A stretch of 64,000 nucleotides of DNA, taken from positions 1,866,501-1,930,500 of the forward strand of contig NZ_CP104209.1 of assembly GCF_025244765.1 (NCBI RefSeq). The letters run 5' to 3'. The position numbers and the translations under genes are program-made. The DNA is from Empedobacter stercoris. GTDB taxonomy: Bacteria > Bacteroidota > Bacteroidia > Flavobacteriales > Weeksellaceae. Shown here piece after piece: positions 52,044 to 61,907 of this stretch. The notes under the pieces are model-generated. The model ran no database searches. It was not told the origin of the DNA and saw only the letters and a program-made list of their open reading frames with translations. The number at the start of each line of letters is the position of its first letter. The first letter of the stretch is position 1.

Positions 52044-53801
52044 TTATTCCTCTAATTTTTTTTGATCTGATTGTGTAGCGCTACGCTCCTCACCTTCTTT
52101 TAACTCTCCTCGACGTATTCTATTTTTATCCGAATCTACCTCATCATTTGGTAACGAAACAGCTTGGTTCACTTCTCCTAAAACCCAAGTTTCAGTAGCC
52201 TCCCACATTGCTCGTACTTTAATTGGTTCTGGATACAAATAAATTGGTTCAGGTTGTTTACCTGATAAATAATCACCTGTATCCCATTTTCCATTTGCAT
52301 TTTCATCTACCAACAATCGGAACAAATATTCGCCTGGTTCTATAAAATTAAACTCAAAATAATTTTTATTCGCTGGATTATAAATCTCTTCTAAAACTGT
52401 AAAGTTTTGATCTGCTTTCAGGAATTGCAAAATAAATGGTTTTGAAGGCGTATTCTGAAGCGTTAATTTCAAATGCCCAAAATCACCACGCGTTCCCATT
52501 TTTATTGGATATGCCAATGTATCATTCTTTTCTCCTAAAACATCCGTTAACGCATTGGGATAGATATTTACCTCAAACTTTTCATCTAAATTTTTATCAA
52601 AAACAAAGTTTAAATTTTGTGCATTAATCGTATCAATCGAAACGTTGAATGGTATTGAAACTGTATCCTTGAATACGTGAATTTTAGTTAAATCTAACGA
52701 TTTAATAGGTGCATTAGCTTGGATTTTAAACGTTTTATTCGGTGCTAATTTTTGATCATTTAACGCTTTAAACTCTAATTTACGTTCAACATTCGATTTT
52801 GAATACAATGCACTAATCGAATCAATTTGATCCTTATGTTGCACATTAAATTTTAATTTTGCGCTTCGCCCTGATATGGTGTCCACCTTTGGATTAAACC
52901 AAAAGTTAATCGAATCTTGCTTTGGAAATTTCTCAATGTAAGCCGATTTAAATTCTTTCCCTACAGGTGTAATCGTTACATCTTCTGTTGCTCCAGTTGT
53001 TTTAAACACAATCAAACCTTCTTGTTTGAAACTTGCTTCTGGCTTACGATATGCTGGTTTTTGATTGAATAAATTCAAGTTTATTGCCTGATTCGAATTC
53101 AATTCTATCGCTTCATTATGAAAAGCTAAACGTTCTTTACCATAATCATACATTACATTTTCTACTTTATCTTCGAATGCAATCAGTTTATATTTCCCTG
53201 AAGCCAAATAATTTAACTGATATGCACCTTTATCATTTGCTCTTGCAATATAATATGGTTTCTTTTGCAACACCACACTATCGGTATATGCACTGTCTAC
53301 TTTATATAGCCCGACCAATATCTTCTCTGGTAATTTAAAATCATAAGACGAATTTACATGTCCCGTTACTTTTAACGAATCGATAAAACTACCTGTCGAA
53401 AAAACATATTGAAAATTTGACAACTTATTGTTCTCATTAAAATCTTGAACTGCATCACCAAAATTGAAACTATAGGTTGTATTTGGCAAAAGTGGTTCTT
53501 GAAATTTTATTGAAATATTTTTCTTTGCTAATGCTTGAGGCGTTACAATTGGCGGTATCTGAAACGAAGGAGAAATTACCACATTTTTGCTGTATTCCTT
53601 CAAGATAATATACTCATCAAAGTTGATTGTTGCTTCTTGCAAATTGACATCTACATTCGTTGCCAACGTGTCTGGAGCAGCTTTTAGGAAAACTGGTGGT
53701 GTTTCATCTTTAGGTCCACCAGTTGGCGAACCCTGTCTTGCACAAGAAATAACCGTCAAAATAGTTAACATCAAAAGCGAAAAACGTGTCGTCTTATTCA
53801 T
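52044..53801 (-). CDS. Ig-like (Big_5/SbsA-type) domain lipoprotein
   Basis: The 585-residue protein has a lipobox (LTVISC, Cys20) followed by RQGSPTGGPKDETPPVFLKA, the standard opening of a Bacteroidota lipoprotein with SbsA-type Ig-like domains. The first Ig-like domain covers about 30-130 (TINFDEYIILKEYSKNVVIS, LPNTTYSFNFGDAV). A late DENANGKWDTGDYLSGKQPE stretch resembles a calcium-binding loop. Function unknown; probably anchored in the outer membrane. Confidence 0.85.
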   Translation of the reverse strand: MNKTTRFSLLMLTILTVISCARQGSPTGGPKDETPPVFLKAAPDTLATNVDVNLQEATINFDEYIILKEYSKNVVISPSFQIPPIVTPQALAKKNISIKFQEPLLPNTTYSFNFGDAVQDFNENNKLSNFQYVFSTGSFIDSLKVTGHVNSSYDFKLPEKILVGLYKVDSAYTDSVVLQKKPYYIARANDKGAYQLNYLASGKYKLIAFEDKVENVMYDYGKERLAFHNEAIELNSNQAINLNLFNQKPAYRKPEASFKQEGLIVFKTTGATEDVTITPVGKEFKSAYIEKFPKQDSINFWFNPKVDTISGRSAKLKFNVQHKDQIDSISALYSKSNVERKLEFKALNDQKLAPNKTFKIQANAPIKSLDLTKIHVFKDTVSIPFNVSIDTINAQNLNFVFDKNLDEKFEVNIYPNALTDVLGEKNDTLAYPIKMGTRGDFGHLKLTLQNTPSKPFILQFLKADQNFTVLEEIYNPANKNYFEFNFIEPGEYLFRLLVDENANGKWDTGDYLSGKQPEPIYLYPEPIKVRAMWEATETWVLGEVNQAVSLPNDEVDSDKNRIRRGELKEGEERSATQSDQKKLEE

Positions 53802-53828
53802 GGGCGCAAGTTAAGAAAAAGCTTGTTA

Positions 53829-54494
53829 TTATGCACAAGCAATGGTGATTACACTTATCTTAAAATTTTCTGAAAAATTAAACTGTTTAACTGCCGAGGC
53901 AATAGTAGCACCTGTTGTTAGTACATCATCAATCAAAATATAATGTCCAGGTTTTAGATTTGGATTAATTTCAAACGCATTTTTCAAGTTATTTAACCGA
54001 TGTTGTTTATCTTCATTTACTTGAGATGAATGATATTTAACTCGAATTAATCCATCCGAAAAGTAATTGATTTGATTATTTTCAGCCAATGTTCGTGCAA
54101 AATATTCAACTTGGTTATACCCTCTTTTTTTCAATCGTTTTGGATGTAATGGAATCGGAATAATTCCGTCATAATCACTCAAATCAAATTTGATTAACTG
54201 TGCTAAATCAATTCCTATTTGTGGACGATTTCTATATTTCATTTCATGCAAAATTGTTTGCGTTGTATTGTGATGTTTAAATTCTAACAAAGCAACAACA
54301 TTTTCTACCTCGCATATATTTCGTAATTTAGAATAAGCTATATTGTTTTGATCAAATTGCCAATGGGTAAATGCGAGATTGGTTGAGCATGAAACGCACA
54401 GAAACTGCGAAGGTTGAATCACCTCTTGACAATCCAAACAACGCATCGGAAAAAATAAATCAACCAAAGAATTTACGATTGTTTTGATTTCCAT
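53829..54494 (-). CDS. ComF family phosphoribosyltransferase-like protein
   Basis: The 221-residue protein has an N-terminal zinc-binding motif (CLDCQEVIQPSQFLCVSC), the IPLHPKRLKKRGYNQVEYFA block and the PRPP-binding loop YILIDDVLTTGAT. ComF-type proteins aid DNA uptake or recombination in some bacteria; the role here is not known. It is divergent from queD, 34 bp away. Confidence 0.9.
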   Translation of the reverse strand: MEIKTIVNSLVDLFFPMRCLDCQEVIQPSQFLCVSCSTNLAFTHWQFDQNNIAYSKLRNICEVENVVALLEFKHHNTTQTILHEMKYRNRPQIGIDLAQLIKFDLSDYDGIIPIPLHPKRLKKRGYNQVEYFARTLAENNQINYFSDGLIRVKYHSSQVNEDKQHRLNNLKNAFEINPNLKPGHYILIDDVLTTGATIASAVKQFNFSENFKISVITIACA

Positions 54495-54528
54495 TACCTT
54501 TGCAAATTAAAGTTTAGTACTAAATTTA

Positions 54529-54981
54529 ATGAAAATCATTCGACTTACAAAAGCTTTTACGTTCGAAACTGCACATGCATTGCATGGTTATGACGGAAAG
54601 TGTAAAAATATACATGGACATTCGTACAAATTATTTGTTACTGTAAAAGGTGTTCCTTCTGAGGATATCAACGATGTGAAACTTGGAATGGTGATGGATT
54701 TTGGAGATTTGAAGAAAATTGTCAACAAAGAAATTGTTGATCTTTTTGATCATGTTATTCTATTGAACGAAAATTCTCCTCACAAATCTTTGGGTGAAAA
54801 ATTATTAGCCGAAGGGCATAATGTTGTATTTACAAATTATCAACCATCTGCAGAAAATATGATTTTGTGGATTGTGGATAGAATAAAGCCTCTTTTACCA
54901 AATAATATTGATTTGGTTGCGCTAAAATTACATGAAACAGATAATTCTTATGCAGAATGGTTAGCGGAGGACAACCAATAA
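54529..54981 (+). CDS. queD: 6-carboxytetrahydropterin synthase
   Basis: The 150-residue enzyme has FETAHALHGYDGKCKNIHGH with the zinc His residues and catalytic Cys, VMDFGDLKKIV, and a C-terminal LKLHETDNSYAEW. It makes the second intermediate of queuosine biosynthesis. A TACCTTTG box (54495-54502) lies inside the first codons of the divergent comF-family gene. Confidence 0.95.
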   Translation: MKIIRLTKAFTFETAHALHGYDGKCKNIHGHSYKLFVTVKGVPSEDINDVKLGMVMDFGDLKKIVNKEIVDLFDHVILLNENSPHKSLGEKLLAEGHNVVFTNYQPSAENMILWIVDRIKPLLPNNIDLVALKLHETDNSYAEWLAEDNQ

Positions 54982-55784
54982 ACATTCAATTAGAAGCTGG
55001 TAAAAAGGCCTATTTTTCTTCGGATCATCATTTTGGTGCTCCGAATGAAAAAGATAGTTTGGTACGCGAAAAATTGTTTGTAAAATGGCTTGATGAAATA
55101 AAAGACGATTGTGGTGTTTTATTTTTGATTGGTGATTTATTTGATTTTTGGTTCGAATATAAACATGTTGTTCCGAAAGGATTTGTTCGTGTTTTAGGAA
55201 AATTAGCCGAACTATCTGATCGTGGAATTCCAATTTATTTTTTTGTTGGTAATCATGATTTATGGATGAAAGATTATCTGCAAGAACAAATCAATGCAAT
55301 CGTTTTTCGAGATAAACAAGATTTTATCATCAACAACAAAGAGTTTTTTATTGTTCATGGCGATGGAAAAGGTCCTGGAGATAAAGGTTACAAACGCATG
55401 AAAAAAGTGTTTACCAACAAAGTTTGTCAATTTCTTTTTTACTTACTTCATCCCGATTTAGCTATGTGGTTAGGAATTACAGCTTCGCGAAAAAACAAAA
55501 TGATTTCGGGCGATGAAGATGTCAATTTTCTTGGTATTGATAACGAATGGTTGATCTTATACAGTCGCAAACAATTGCATCGAAAATACTACGATTACCT
55601 TGTCTATGGACATCGACATTTACCAATGGAAATTGCGATAGGTAAAGCACGTCACATCAATCTTGGAGATTGGATTAACTATTTTACCTATGGTGTTTTT
55701 GATGGAAATGAATTCGAATTAAAAACTTACTTCCGTAATCAAGGAGAAGAATCTCGGGATTCGATCATAAAAATTATAGATTAA
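54957..55784 (+). CDS. lpxH: UDP-2,3-diacylglucosamine diphosphatase
   Basis: The 275-residue calcineurin-like phosphoesterase carries the full metal set: SSDHHFG, GDLFDFWFE, FVGNHDLWMKD, VHGDG and YGHRHLP. It removes UMP from UDP-diacylglucosamine in lipid A synthesis. It overlaps queD by 25 bp. Homologues usually begin near INIQLEAGKK, so the first seven residues may be untranslated, but no better start codon is seen. Its 3' end overlaps the convergent DUF6427 gene by 66 bp. Confidence 0.92.
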   Translation: MVSGGQPINIQLEAGKKAYFSSDHHFGAPNEKDSLVREKLFVKWLDEIKDDCGVLFLIGDLFDFWFEYKHVVPKGFVRVLGKLAELSDRGIPIYFFVGNHDLWMKDYLQEQINAIVFRDKQDFIINNKEFFIVHGDGKGPGDKGYKRMKKVFTNKVCQFLFYLLHPDLAMWLGITASRKNKMISGDEDVNFLGIDNEWLILYSRKQLHRKYYDYLVYGHRHLPMEIAIGKARHINLGDWINYFTYGVFDGNEFELKTYFRNQGEESRDSIIKIID

Positions 55785-56663
55785 CAAGCAAATCATAAAA
55801 ATCCATAGATAAGCTTCTTTTAGCCACTCTATTTTCGGTTTGCTTTCGGTAAAATATCTGGTCAACATTAGCATAATACTAAATCCTAAAAAAGCAAGAT
55901 AAGTATCATTATTTCCTCCGTAAAGAATATAAGTGATAAAAATGACGAGAAACATAAAGTGGATCAACAAAAAGATTCTTTTCTTTTGAGCTGTCAGCTT
56001 ATTAATATTCTTGAAATGATTAACAATAGAGTAAATTAAGACAATTGCAACTGGAATTAAAAACAATTGTTTCAATTCGAAATGTACCATTGTAAACATT
56101 AATTGTTCTTTATAAAAATCGTACATAAAGTAATAATCTAAAAGAAAACTTACTTGTGCTACAATTAATACTGGAAGAATAAATCCTAAAAATCCAAGAA
56201 TAGGAATCTTAGGTTCTACCACTCTTAGCGTCAAGAAATAAGCGAAAATAGCTATTCCTAAAAATATAAGTGGAGGATTGAGTAAAATTGCAAAGCTCAT
56301 AAACACACCTATATCAAACGTATTATATGTATCATTTTTTTCGGATTCGAAGTACAACAATTGTACTGTAATATAGGTAACAAGCAATAAACTTCCTGCA
56401 ATACGATAGTCTGACAATCCGCCTATAAAAGGCATTAGCCATAAAATATAAATAAACGTTGGATATGATGACGTACTAATTAAATCGTTTGTATTATCGG
56501 TATAACCTACAAAAGCAATTGTTAAAATCGTTAGAAATACGCCCAATTTTTCTAAATTACTCAGATCAATACTGTTAAAATTCGCTGCTCCAAGCAATGT
56601 AAACAGTACAATGATAAAAATCTGTATAAAAAAATTCCTTTTGTCAAGTAGATTAACCAACAT
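55719..56663 (-). CDS. DUF6427 family membrane protein
   Basis: The 314-residue integral membrane protein has about nine to ten hydrophobic segments, starting MLVNLLDKRNFFIQIFIIVL. It matches the Bacteroidota family DUF6427, of unknown function. The last 22 codons lie antisense to the end of lpxH. It is divergent from the small membrane protein gene at 56703. Confidence 0.7.
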   Translation of the reverse strand: MLVNLLDKRNFFIQIFIIVLFTLLGAANFNSIDLSNLEKLGVFLTILTIAFVGYTDNTNDLISTSSYPTFIYILWLMPFIGGLSDYRIAGSLLLVTYITVQLLYFESEKNDTYNTFDIGVFMSFAILLNPPLIFLGIAIFAYFLTLRVVEPKIPILGFLGFILPVLIVAQVSFLLDYYFMYDFYKEQLMFTMVHFELKQLFLIPVAIVLIYSIVNHFKNINKLTAQKKRIFLLIHFMFLVIFITYILYGGNNDTYLAFLGFSIMLMLTRYFTESKPKIEWLKEAYLWIFMICLLIYNFYDRIPRFFSLITEVSF

Positions 56664-56702
56664 TTTATTAACTTTGATGCAAATTAAGCAATAAACTAGA
56701 AT

Positions 56703-56891
56703 ATGGGAGTTATAACTGATTTATTTTTTGCGATTGGTGATATTTTCAAATGGACTTTTGAAAATTTATTATCTCCAGTTGGCGTTATCTTTGGATGGTT
56801 ATTTACATTCATCGGATGCGCATTGATGGGATGGTGGTTATTTAAAATCGCTAGCTTTGGAACCGAAAATGAAAAAAAATACGAAAGATAA
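56703..56891 (+). CDS. Small membrane protein (DUF6341-like, tentative)
   Basis: The 62-residue protein has an amphipathic N-terminal half (FFAIGDIFKWTFENLLSP), one strong transmembrane helix (VIFGWLFTFIGCALMGWWLF) and a charged tail. It begins 39 bp from the start of the divergent DUF6427 gene and ends before a strong terminator. The family assignment rests on recall of similar small Flavobacteriia proteins and is uncertain. Confidence 0.65.
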   Translation: MGVITDLFFAIGDIFKWTFENLLSPVGVIFGWLFTFIGCALMGWWLFKIASFGTENEKKYER

Positions 56892-56935
56892 TCCATCTTT
56901 ATTTGTATAAAAATATATTTTCGAATTAATTCGAG

Positions 56936-56965
56936 AAACCCTTTACAATAACTGTAAAGGGTTTT
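56936..56965. terminator. Bidirectional terminator
   Basis: AAACCCTTTACA and TGTAAAGGGTTT form a long stem followed by a T-run on the plus strand. It serves the small membrane protein gene and could also stop the minus-strand polysaccharide gene that ends at 56974. Confidence 0.88.
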
Positions 56966-56973
56966 TTTGTGAA

Positions 56974-58362
56974 TTATATTGCGTTTTCGTCACCTTTGAA
57001 AACAAGTACTACTGTTTGGTAAATGATTTGAATATCTAATAATAAAGACCAATTTCGTACATAAAAAATATCTGTTCGAATACGATCTTCCATATCCTTA
57101 TCACAATCTATAGCTCCTCTAAACCCTTTTACTTGAGATAAACCCGTAATTCCAGGTTTCACATAATTTCTAAGATTATATTTTCTTATTATTTCACTAT
57201 AATATATGTCCTGTGATATCATATGAGGTCTAGGCCCAACTATAGACATATCTCCTTTGAGAACATTTATAAATTGAGGAAATTCATCAAGACTTGTTTT
57301 TCTTAGAAAATGACCTATTCTAGTAATTCTATTATCATTAACAACAGTAGCTTTAATAGAATTTGTTCCATCATTACGCATTGTTCTAAACTTATAACAA
57401 TCAAATTCTTTACCATTAAGCCCTCTTCTTTTCTGCTTGAAAATGACAGATCCTTTAGAATCTAGTTTAATTAATAAAGCTATAATTGGAAACAACCAAC
57501 TTAATATAAATACACAAACTAAAGATGAAAAAATAATATCAAATAATGATTTTAGTATTTGACTATTTGTTTGCTCTAATGGGTATTTTTTTAATTTGAA
57601 AATAGGTAATGTATCAATGTAATTAACCTCTAAACTTATTAAATCATTGTTTAAAGAATTTGGTACATAACTTACTTCAATATGGTTATTTTCACAATAG
57701 GCTAGTATTTTATTTTCAAAATGATAATCTTGAATGCCTGATTGGGAAATAAAAACTTCTTTTATATCATATTGATTTATCAGTTTTATTATTTCTTTTA
57801 AATCTAATCCATTACTTTCAATAGCATTTAATCCAAAATGTTTTCTATCATCTAAAATATTTTTTAAACGCATCGAATTTAAGTTTTCTCCGACAATCAA
57901 AATATTTTTTAAATCTTCACCCTTTTCATATTTTTTTCTGAATAGATAAAACATTAAAATACGAGTTATGAGTAGATAAAATAGAATTATAAAAGTAAGA
58001 AGTATTACCAATTTATTAGATAATAGACTTTCGGTCTTTAATCCAGAAATGGTAAAAACAATAACAAAAAAAAGAAAACTTTGAGAAATAACTTTTTTTA
58101 TTAATTCTCTTAAATAATTTACTCTCTTTATCGAATATAGTTTAACATAATCAGCAATAATAAACCAAGAAACAATTGTAAGTGTGTATGCTTTATAATG
58201 GGCATCAACAATTGCATAAAAGTTAGGTAAATGAACTAAATCTATCGTGTAAAAATAATCATATTGTAATCTAATGAAATTATAAAATAAAAATGATAAT
58301 ATAAAAAAATCAAATAAATATAAAAAAACCTTTCTTCCAAAGAACTTATTTTTGTAAAACAT
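56974..58362 (-). CDS. Polyprenyl glycosylphosphotransferase (WbaP/WcaJ-type)
   Basis: The 462-residue protein has four to five N-terminal transmembrane helices, a CoA-binding-like Rossmann region (NILIVGENLNSMRLKNIL) and a C-terminal phosphoglycosyltransferase domain with FDCYKFRTMRNDG, KTSLDEFPQFINVLKGDM and VGPRPHMISQDIYY. It loads the first sugar phosphate on undecaprenyl phosphate. As a second initiator in the window it marks a separate glycan pathway from the PglC-like gene at 12250. Confidence 0.92.
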   Translation of the reverse strand: MFYKNKFFGRKVFLYLFDFFILSFLFYNFIRLQYDYFYTIDLVHLPNFYAIVDAHYKAYTLTIVSWFIIADYVKLYSIKRVNYLRELIKKVISQSFLFFVIVFTISGLKTESLLSNKLVILLTFIILFYLLITRILMFYLFRKKYEKGEDLKNILIVGENLNSMRLKNILDDRKHFGLNAIESNGLDLKEIIKLINQYDIKEVFISQSGIQDYHFENKILAYCENNHIEVSYVPNSLNNDLISLEVNYIDTLPIFKLKKYPLEQTNSQILKSLFDIIFSSLVCVFILSWLFPIIALLIKLDSKGSVIFKQKRRGLNGKEFDCYKFRTMRNDGTNSIKATVVNDNRITRIGHFLRKTSLDEFPQFINVLKGDMSIVGPRPHMISQDIYYSEIIRKYNLRNYVKPGITGLSQVKGFRGAIDCDKDMEDRIRTDIFYVRNWSLLLDIQIIYQTVVLVFKGDENAI

Positions 58363-58452
58363 TTTATTACTTTTGCCAAATATATAAAGAATTCTATTGA
58401 AATCTTTTTAAATTGTTGAGATTACTATTTTTTATTTTTAGCATTACAAATT

Positions 58453-59529
58453 TTGAAAATCTTACATATCATAGAAGCCTTAGGTGGTGGAGTTCATACC
58501 TATTTTAAAGATCTTAGTTATTTTTTTAGTCAAAAAGAAGTATTAAACGATTATGAAACTATTATTGTTTATAATGACAAACGAGATGAAATTGTACCAG
58601 AAAAAATTAAGGAGGATTTTGGAGATAAGGTTAAATTAATAAAAGTGGACATGGTTAAAAACCTAAATCCTATAAAAGATCTTATTTCAACTTATGAATT
58701 AGCCAAAGTTATACGAAAAGTTAATCCTGATGTCATCCATTTACACTCTTCTAAAGCAAGTGTAATAGGTCGTTGGGCAAGTTTTGTTTCTTTCAAAAAA
58801 CATAAGCTATTCTACACTCCTCATGGTTATTCTTTCCTACGTAAAGATATTTCTTCTTCCAAACAAAATTTATATCGAATAATTGAAAAATATACACAAT
58901 CTATTTTTGGAGGAACTACAATTGCTTGCGGCGACACAGAATATGAAATAGCTAAAAAATTGGGAAAAGCGACTTTAGTTCGTAATGGGATAAATTTGAA
59001 AAAAGTTGAGCGTAATTACATCGCTATTAATAATAGCCAACTTACATTAGGATTAGTTGGACGTATATCTGAACAAAAAAACCCAAAACTATTTAATCAA
59101 ATAGCTTTTCATTTTCCACAATACAAATTTATTTGGATTGGAGATGGAGAATTAAGACATGAAATTACTGCACCAAATATTGAGGTCACAGGATGGTTTT
59201 TTAATTCGATTGAGGTGTATAAACACCTCAATCGAATTGATGTAATATTACAAACTTCTCTTTGGGAAGGTTTACCAATTGCTTTATTAGAAGGACTCGC
59301 ATTCCACAAACCTATTGTAGCTACCGATGTGATAGGAAACAAAGATATTGTAGATCATCGGATTAATGGTTATTTATTCACAAAAATAGAGGAACTAGAT
59401 GAATATTTCACTCTCTTAGAGCAAGCTGAAGCAAGGGAAAAAATGGGAAAAAATGCATACCTAAGTTGTAAAAATAAGTTTGACAGTCAAAAAAATTTCT
59501 ACGATTTAATTAATATTTATGAAAATTAG
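58453..59529 (+). CDS. Glycosyltransferase family 4, TTG start
   Basis: The 358-residue GT-B enzyme starts MKILHIIEALGGGVHTYFKD, which fits family N-termini but uses TTG as start codon; no in-frame ATG gives a better start. The donor domain has LGLVGRISEQKNPKLFNQIA and SLWEGLPIALLEGLAFHKPI (E-x7-E). It is divergent from the WbaP-type gene and overlaps the downstream lipoprotein gene by 11 bp. Confidence 0.85.
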   Translation: MKILHIIEALGGGVHTYFKDLSYFFSQKEVLNDYETIIVYNDKRDEIVPEKIKEDFGDKVKLIKVDMVKNLNPIKDLISTYELAKVIRKVNPDVIHLHSSKASVIGRWASFVSFKKHKLFYTPHGYSFLRKDISSSKQNLYRIIEKYTQSIFGGTTIACGDTEYEIAKKLGKATLVRNGINLKKVERNYIAINNSQLTLGLVGRISEQKNPKLFNQIAFHFPQYKFIWIGDGELRHEITAPNIEVTGWFFNSIEVYKHLNRIDVILQTSLWEGLPIALLEGLAFHKPIVATDVIGNKDIVDHRINGYLFTKIEELDEYFTLLEQAEAREKMGKNAYLSCKNKFDSQKNFYDLINIYEN

Positions 59530-60544
59530 ATTATTCATTGTTGCCTTATTTTTGCTTATATTCTTTAATTGTAAAAGTTATAATTATCAAGTTTATACTG
59601 AAAATAAAAAATACGGTATTTCCAACAGTTTACTTTGGAATCCTAAAATAACTAAAAAATCTTGGGTATTTTATAATCAGGATAGCGCAATGTTTAGAAA
59701 TTATTATTCTAATTTAACAGAAGGGCATTTATTAGGATCACCATCTAATCAATGGGATTCATCTTATCTTGATCCTATTTCTAATCAAACTATTCATACA
59801 TCTAATCTTTCAAACTATTCACTAATGTGGGTGACTTTGGGCTATGACTATAATCAAAAAAAATCCAATCCCGGTTTTGATTTTTTAACTTTAAATGATA
59901 ATAGGATTTCAAATAATGAGCCTTTAGAATTTAGAATCATCAACAACGCTAAATTTTTAAATAATGATAAATTAAGAGAAGTTGGTTTTATATTTAACAA
60001 TTGGCCACAATACTGGCCTGTAGACAATGTTTGGAGCGGAGGTAATCACTCATTCAAAGCCAATTATAATATTAATGATTTTAATACTCTTAAAGTCACA
60101 TTCAATGCAAAACTAAACGATTATAAACCTCCTTTAAACAATACTGTTTGGTCGGGAGCCTATATTACTTGTGATTTTAGATTTAGTGTTTACAATGATA
60201 ATGGTTCTATCTTTAAATCGTATTTGATTGGTGTAATTTTTTCTAATCCTTCGAATAAAGATTACAATGGAAATCCTAATGATGATATTTTTTTTCAGGA
60301 AACTATTCTTAACCAAGGGGTAACAATCGAAAGAACCTTATTACATGGAAATAAAGTTGGAATAGATAATATTGATTCTTCATATAAAAATATTACTATT
60401 GATTTCAAACCTCTAATCCTAAAATATTTTAATGATATTGATTTCAATAAAACAAATTTTATAACAGGATTAGATATATACTCTGCAACAAGAAGTGCTG
60501 ATATAACCTATGATATCAAAGAAATTGATTTTGAAGGAAATTAG
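59519..60544 (+). CDS. Unrecognised lipoprotein in a polysaccharide cluster
   Basis: The 341-residue protein has a signal with lipobox LIFFNC (Cys18), and then no domain I recognise. The sequence is rich in Asn, Asp, Tyr and Trp (SLMWVTLGYDYN, FIFNNWPQYWPVDNVWSGGN) with an alternating beta-strand look, which suggests a carbohydrate-binding or glycan-active beta-sandwich exposed on the membrane. Translation is probably coupled to the glycosyltransferase upstream (11-bp overlap). Confidence 0.65.
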   Translation: MKIRLFIVALFLLIFFNCKSYNYQVYTENKKYGISNSLLWNPKITKKSWVFYNQDSAMFRNYYSNLTEGHLLGSPSNQWDSSYLDPISNQTIHTSNLSNYSLMWVTLGYDYNQKKSNPGFDFLTLNDNRISNNEPLEFRIINNAKFLNNDKLREVGFIFNNWPQYWPVDNVWSGGNHSFKANYNINDFNTLKVTFNAKLNDYKPPLNNTVWSGAYITCDFRFSVYNDNGSIFKSYLIGVIFSNPSNKDYNGNPNDDIFFQETILNQGVTIERTLLHGNKVGIDNIDSSYKNITIDFKPLILKYFNDIDFNKTNFITGLDIYSATRSADITYDIKEIDFEGN

Positions 60545-60596
60545 TATTTCTGTTATTGAGTCTATTTATTTGTAAGTCGTTTTTTAACACATATTC

Positions 60597-60631
60597 AAAA
60601 ATAATTAAGTCTCTTATTTTTAATTATTTTA
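60597..60631. terminator. AT-rich terminator between convergent genes
   Basis: AAAATAATTAA (60598-60608) and TTAATTATTTT (60620-60630) form a perfect 11-bp stem between the convergent lipoprotein and O-antigen ligase genes. Confidence 0.6.
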
Positions 60632-60635
60632 CTTT

Positions 60636-61907
60636 TTATTTGACCTCATCTTGGATTCTATCTAGATAAAAAACGACAATCAAACTAAACCATATCGCAC
60701 TGAATAATATTCCATCGAAACGAATTAAAAAATCATCAAATAAATTCGATAAAAAAAAGTTTAGTACAAAACTAATTCCTATAATATTTTTAGATGCTAA
60801 AGAAAGTTTTAACATATAACCAAAATAAAAAATTAAAGATATAAACCCTATAATCCCAAATCGAAGAAAATAATCTAAAAATTGATTATGAACTGGAAAT
60901 TCATATTTAGATAAAAACTTTTGGTTAGTTAGTTCAAAATAATTAAAAAGCGCTTGTTTTGCATTAGCAGAACCTACTCCTGTAAAAAACGAATTATTGC
61001 CTAATTCTATCGTAGACTTCCATATACTTACTCTTGTCACTAAAGCATTGTGTAAAACTCCGTCTGGATTTTCAACCTCATCTAACTTTCCAATTTTATC
61101 CATGTTAGCAAAAGTTACTTTAGAATATTTCTCTTTCATATATGGATTTGAAATAAAGGCGATTACCAAAATAAGACTTGTTACAATTGTAAAAACACCT
61201 ATAAAGTAAATACTTCTTATTTTATACTTTCTATATGCGAACCAAATTACTACTATTAAACAGCATAATATACAACTACCCAATGAAAGTCTAGTATTGA
61301 TAATGAATAACGAAATAATACTTGCCATCAACAAAACTAAATTATACACTTTCGTTTTCGGATAATTTTTTAACATAAAAAATAAGTTGAGTACTACAAC
61401 AAAAGCAATATTCATATTCACTGCAGGAGCATGATTTCCAAAACTATTGGCAAAGACATACCCCATTTCCCATAAATGAATTCCATTTATATACTTATTC
61501 ACATATTCAGGAGAAATAATACAGAAACGTATCATCAATATAACAATCAAAAATGTTGACACCTTTCTATACCAATCTGCAATATAATAATATTTATACC
61601 CCTTATAATTTAATGTAATAAATAATGGAAATATTAAAAAAGAAAGAACTTTTTCTAGAGGTTTAAATATTTTTGGAGAATCTAAATTATTCCATAAAAA
61701 AACTATCTCTAACAGAAAAGGAACTGCTAAAACTAAAAAAAATGGAATAATTTTTTTATTAAAAGTTAAATATTTATAATGTAATATATTAAAAATTCCA
61801 AAAACAAAAATTAAAATTGTAGAAAACGCTCTAAAAAAAATAGTTGATAGAATTAATATCAATAACCAATTATTAATAAGGTTAAATTTTTCTTTTGAAA
61901 TCATCAT
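60636..61907 (-). CDS. O-antigen ligase/polymerase family membrane protein
   Basis: The 423-residue protein has about eleven hydrophobic segments. Features of the Wzy/WaaL family are NTRLSLGSCILCCL and a long periplasmic loop with FFTGVGSANAKQALFNYFEL and FPVHNQFLDYFLRFGIIGF. It either polymerises repeat units or ligates the glycan to lipid A core. It overlaps the upstream membrane-protein gene by 26 bp. Confidence 0.8.
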   Translation of the reverse strand: MMISKEKFNLINNWLLILILSTIFFRAFSTILIFVFGIFNILHYKYLTFNKKIIPFFLVLAVPFLLEIVFLWNNLDSPKIFKPLEKVLSFLIFPLFITLNYKGYKYYYIADWYRKVSTFLIVILMIRFCIISPEYVNKYINGIHLWEMGYVFANSFGNHAPAVNMNIAFVVVLNLFFMLKNYPKTKVYNLVLLMASIISLFIINTRLSLGSCILCCLIVVIWFAYRKYKIRSIYFIGVFTIVTSLILVIAFISNPYMKEKYSKVTFANMDKIGKLDEVENPDGVLHNALVTRVSIWKSTIELGNNSFFTGVGSANAKQALFNYFELTNQKFLSKYEFPVHNQFLDYFLRFGIIGFISLIFYFGYMLKLSLASKNIIGISFVLNFFLSNLFDDFLIRFDGILFSAIWFSLIVVFYLDRIQDEVK

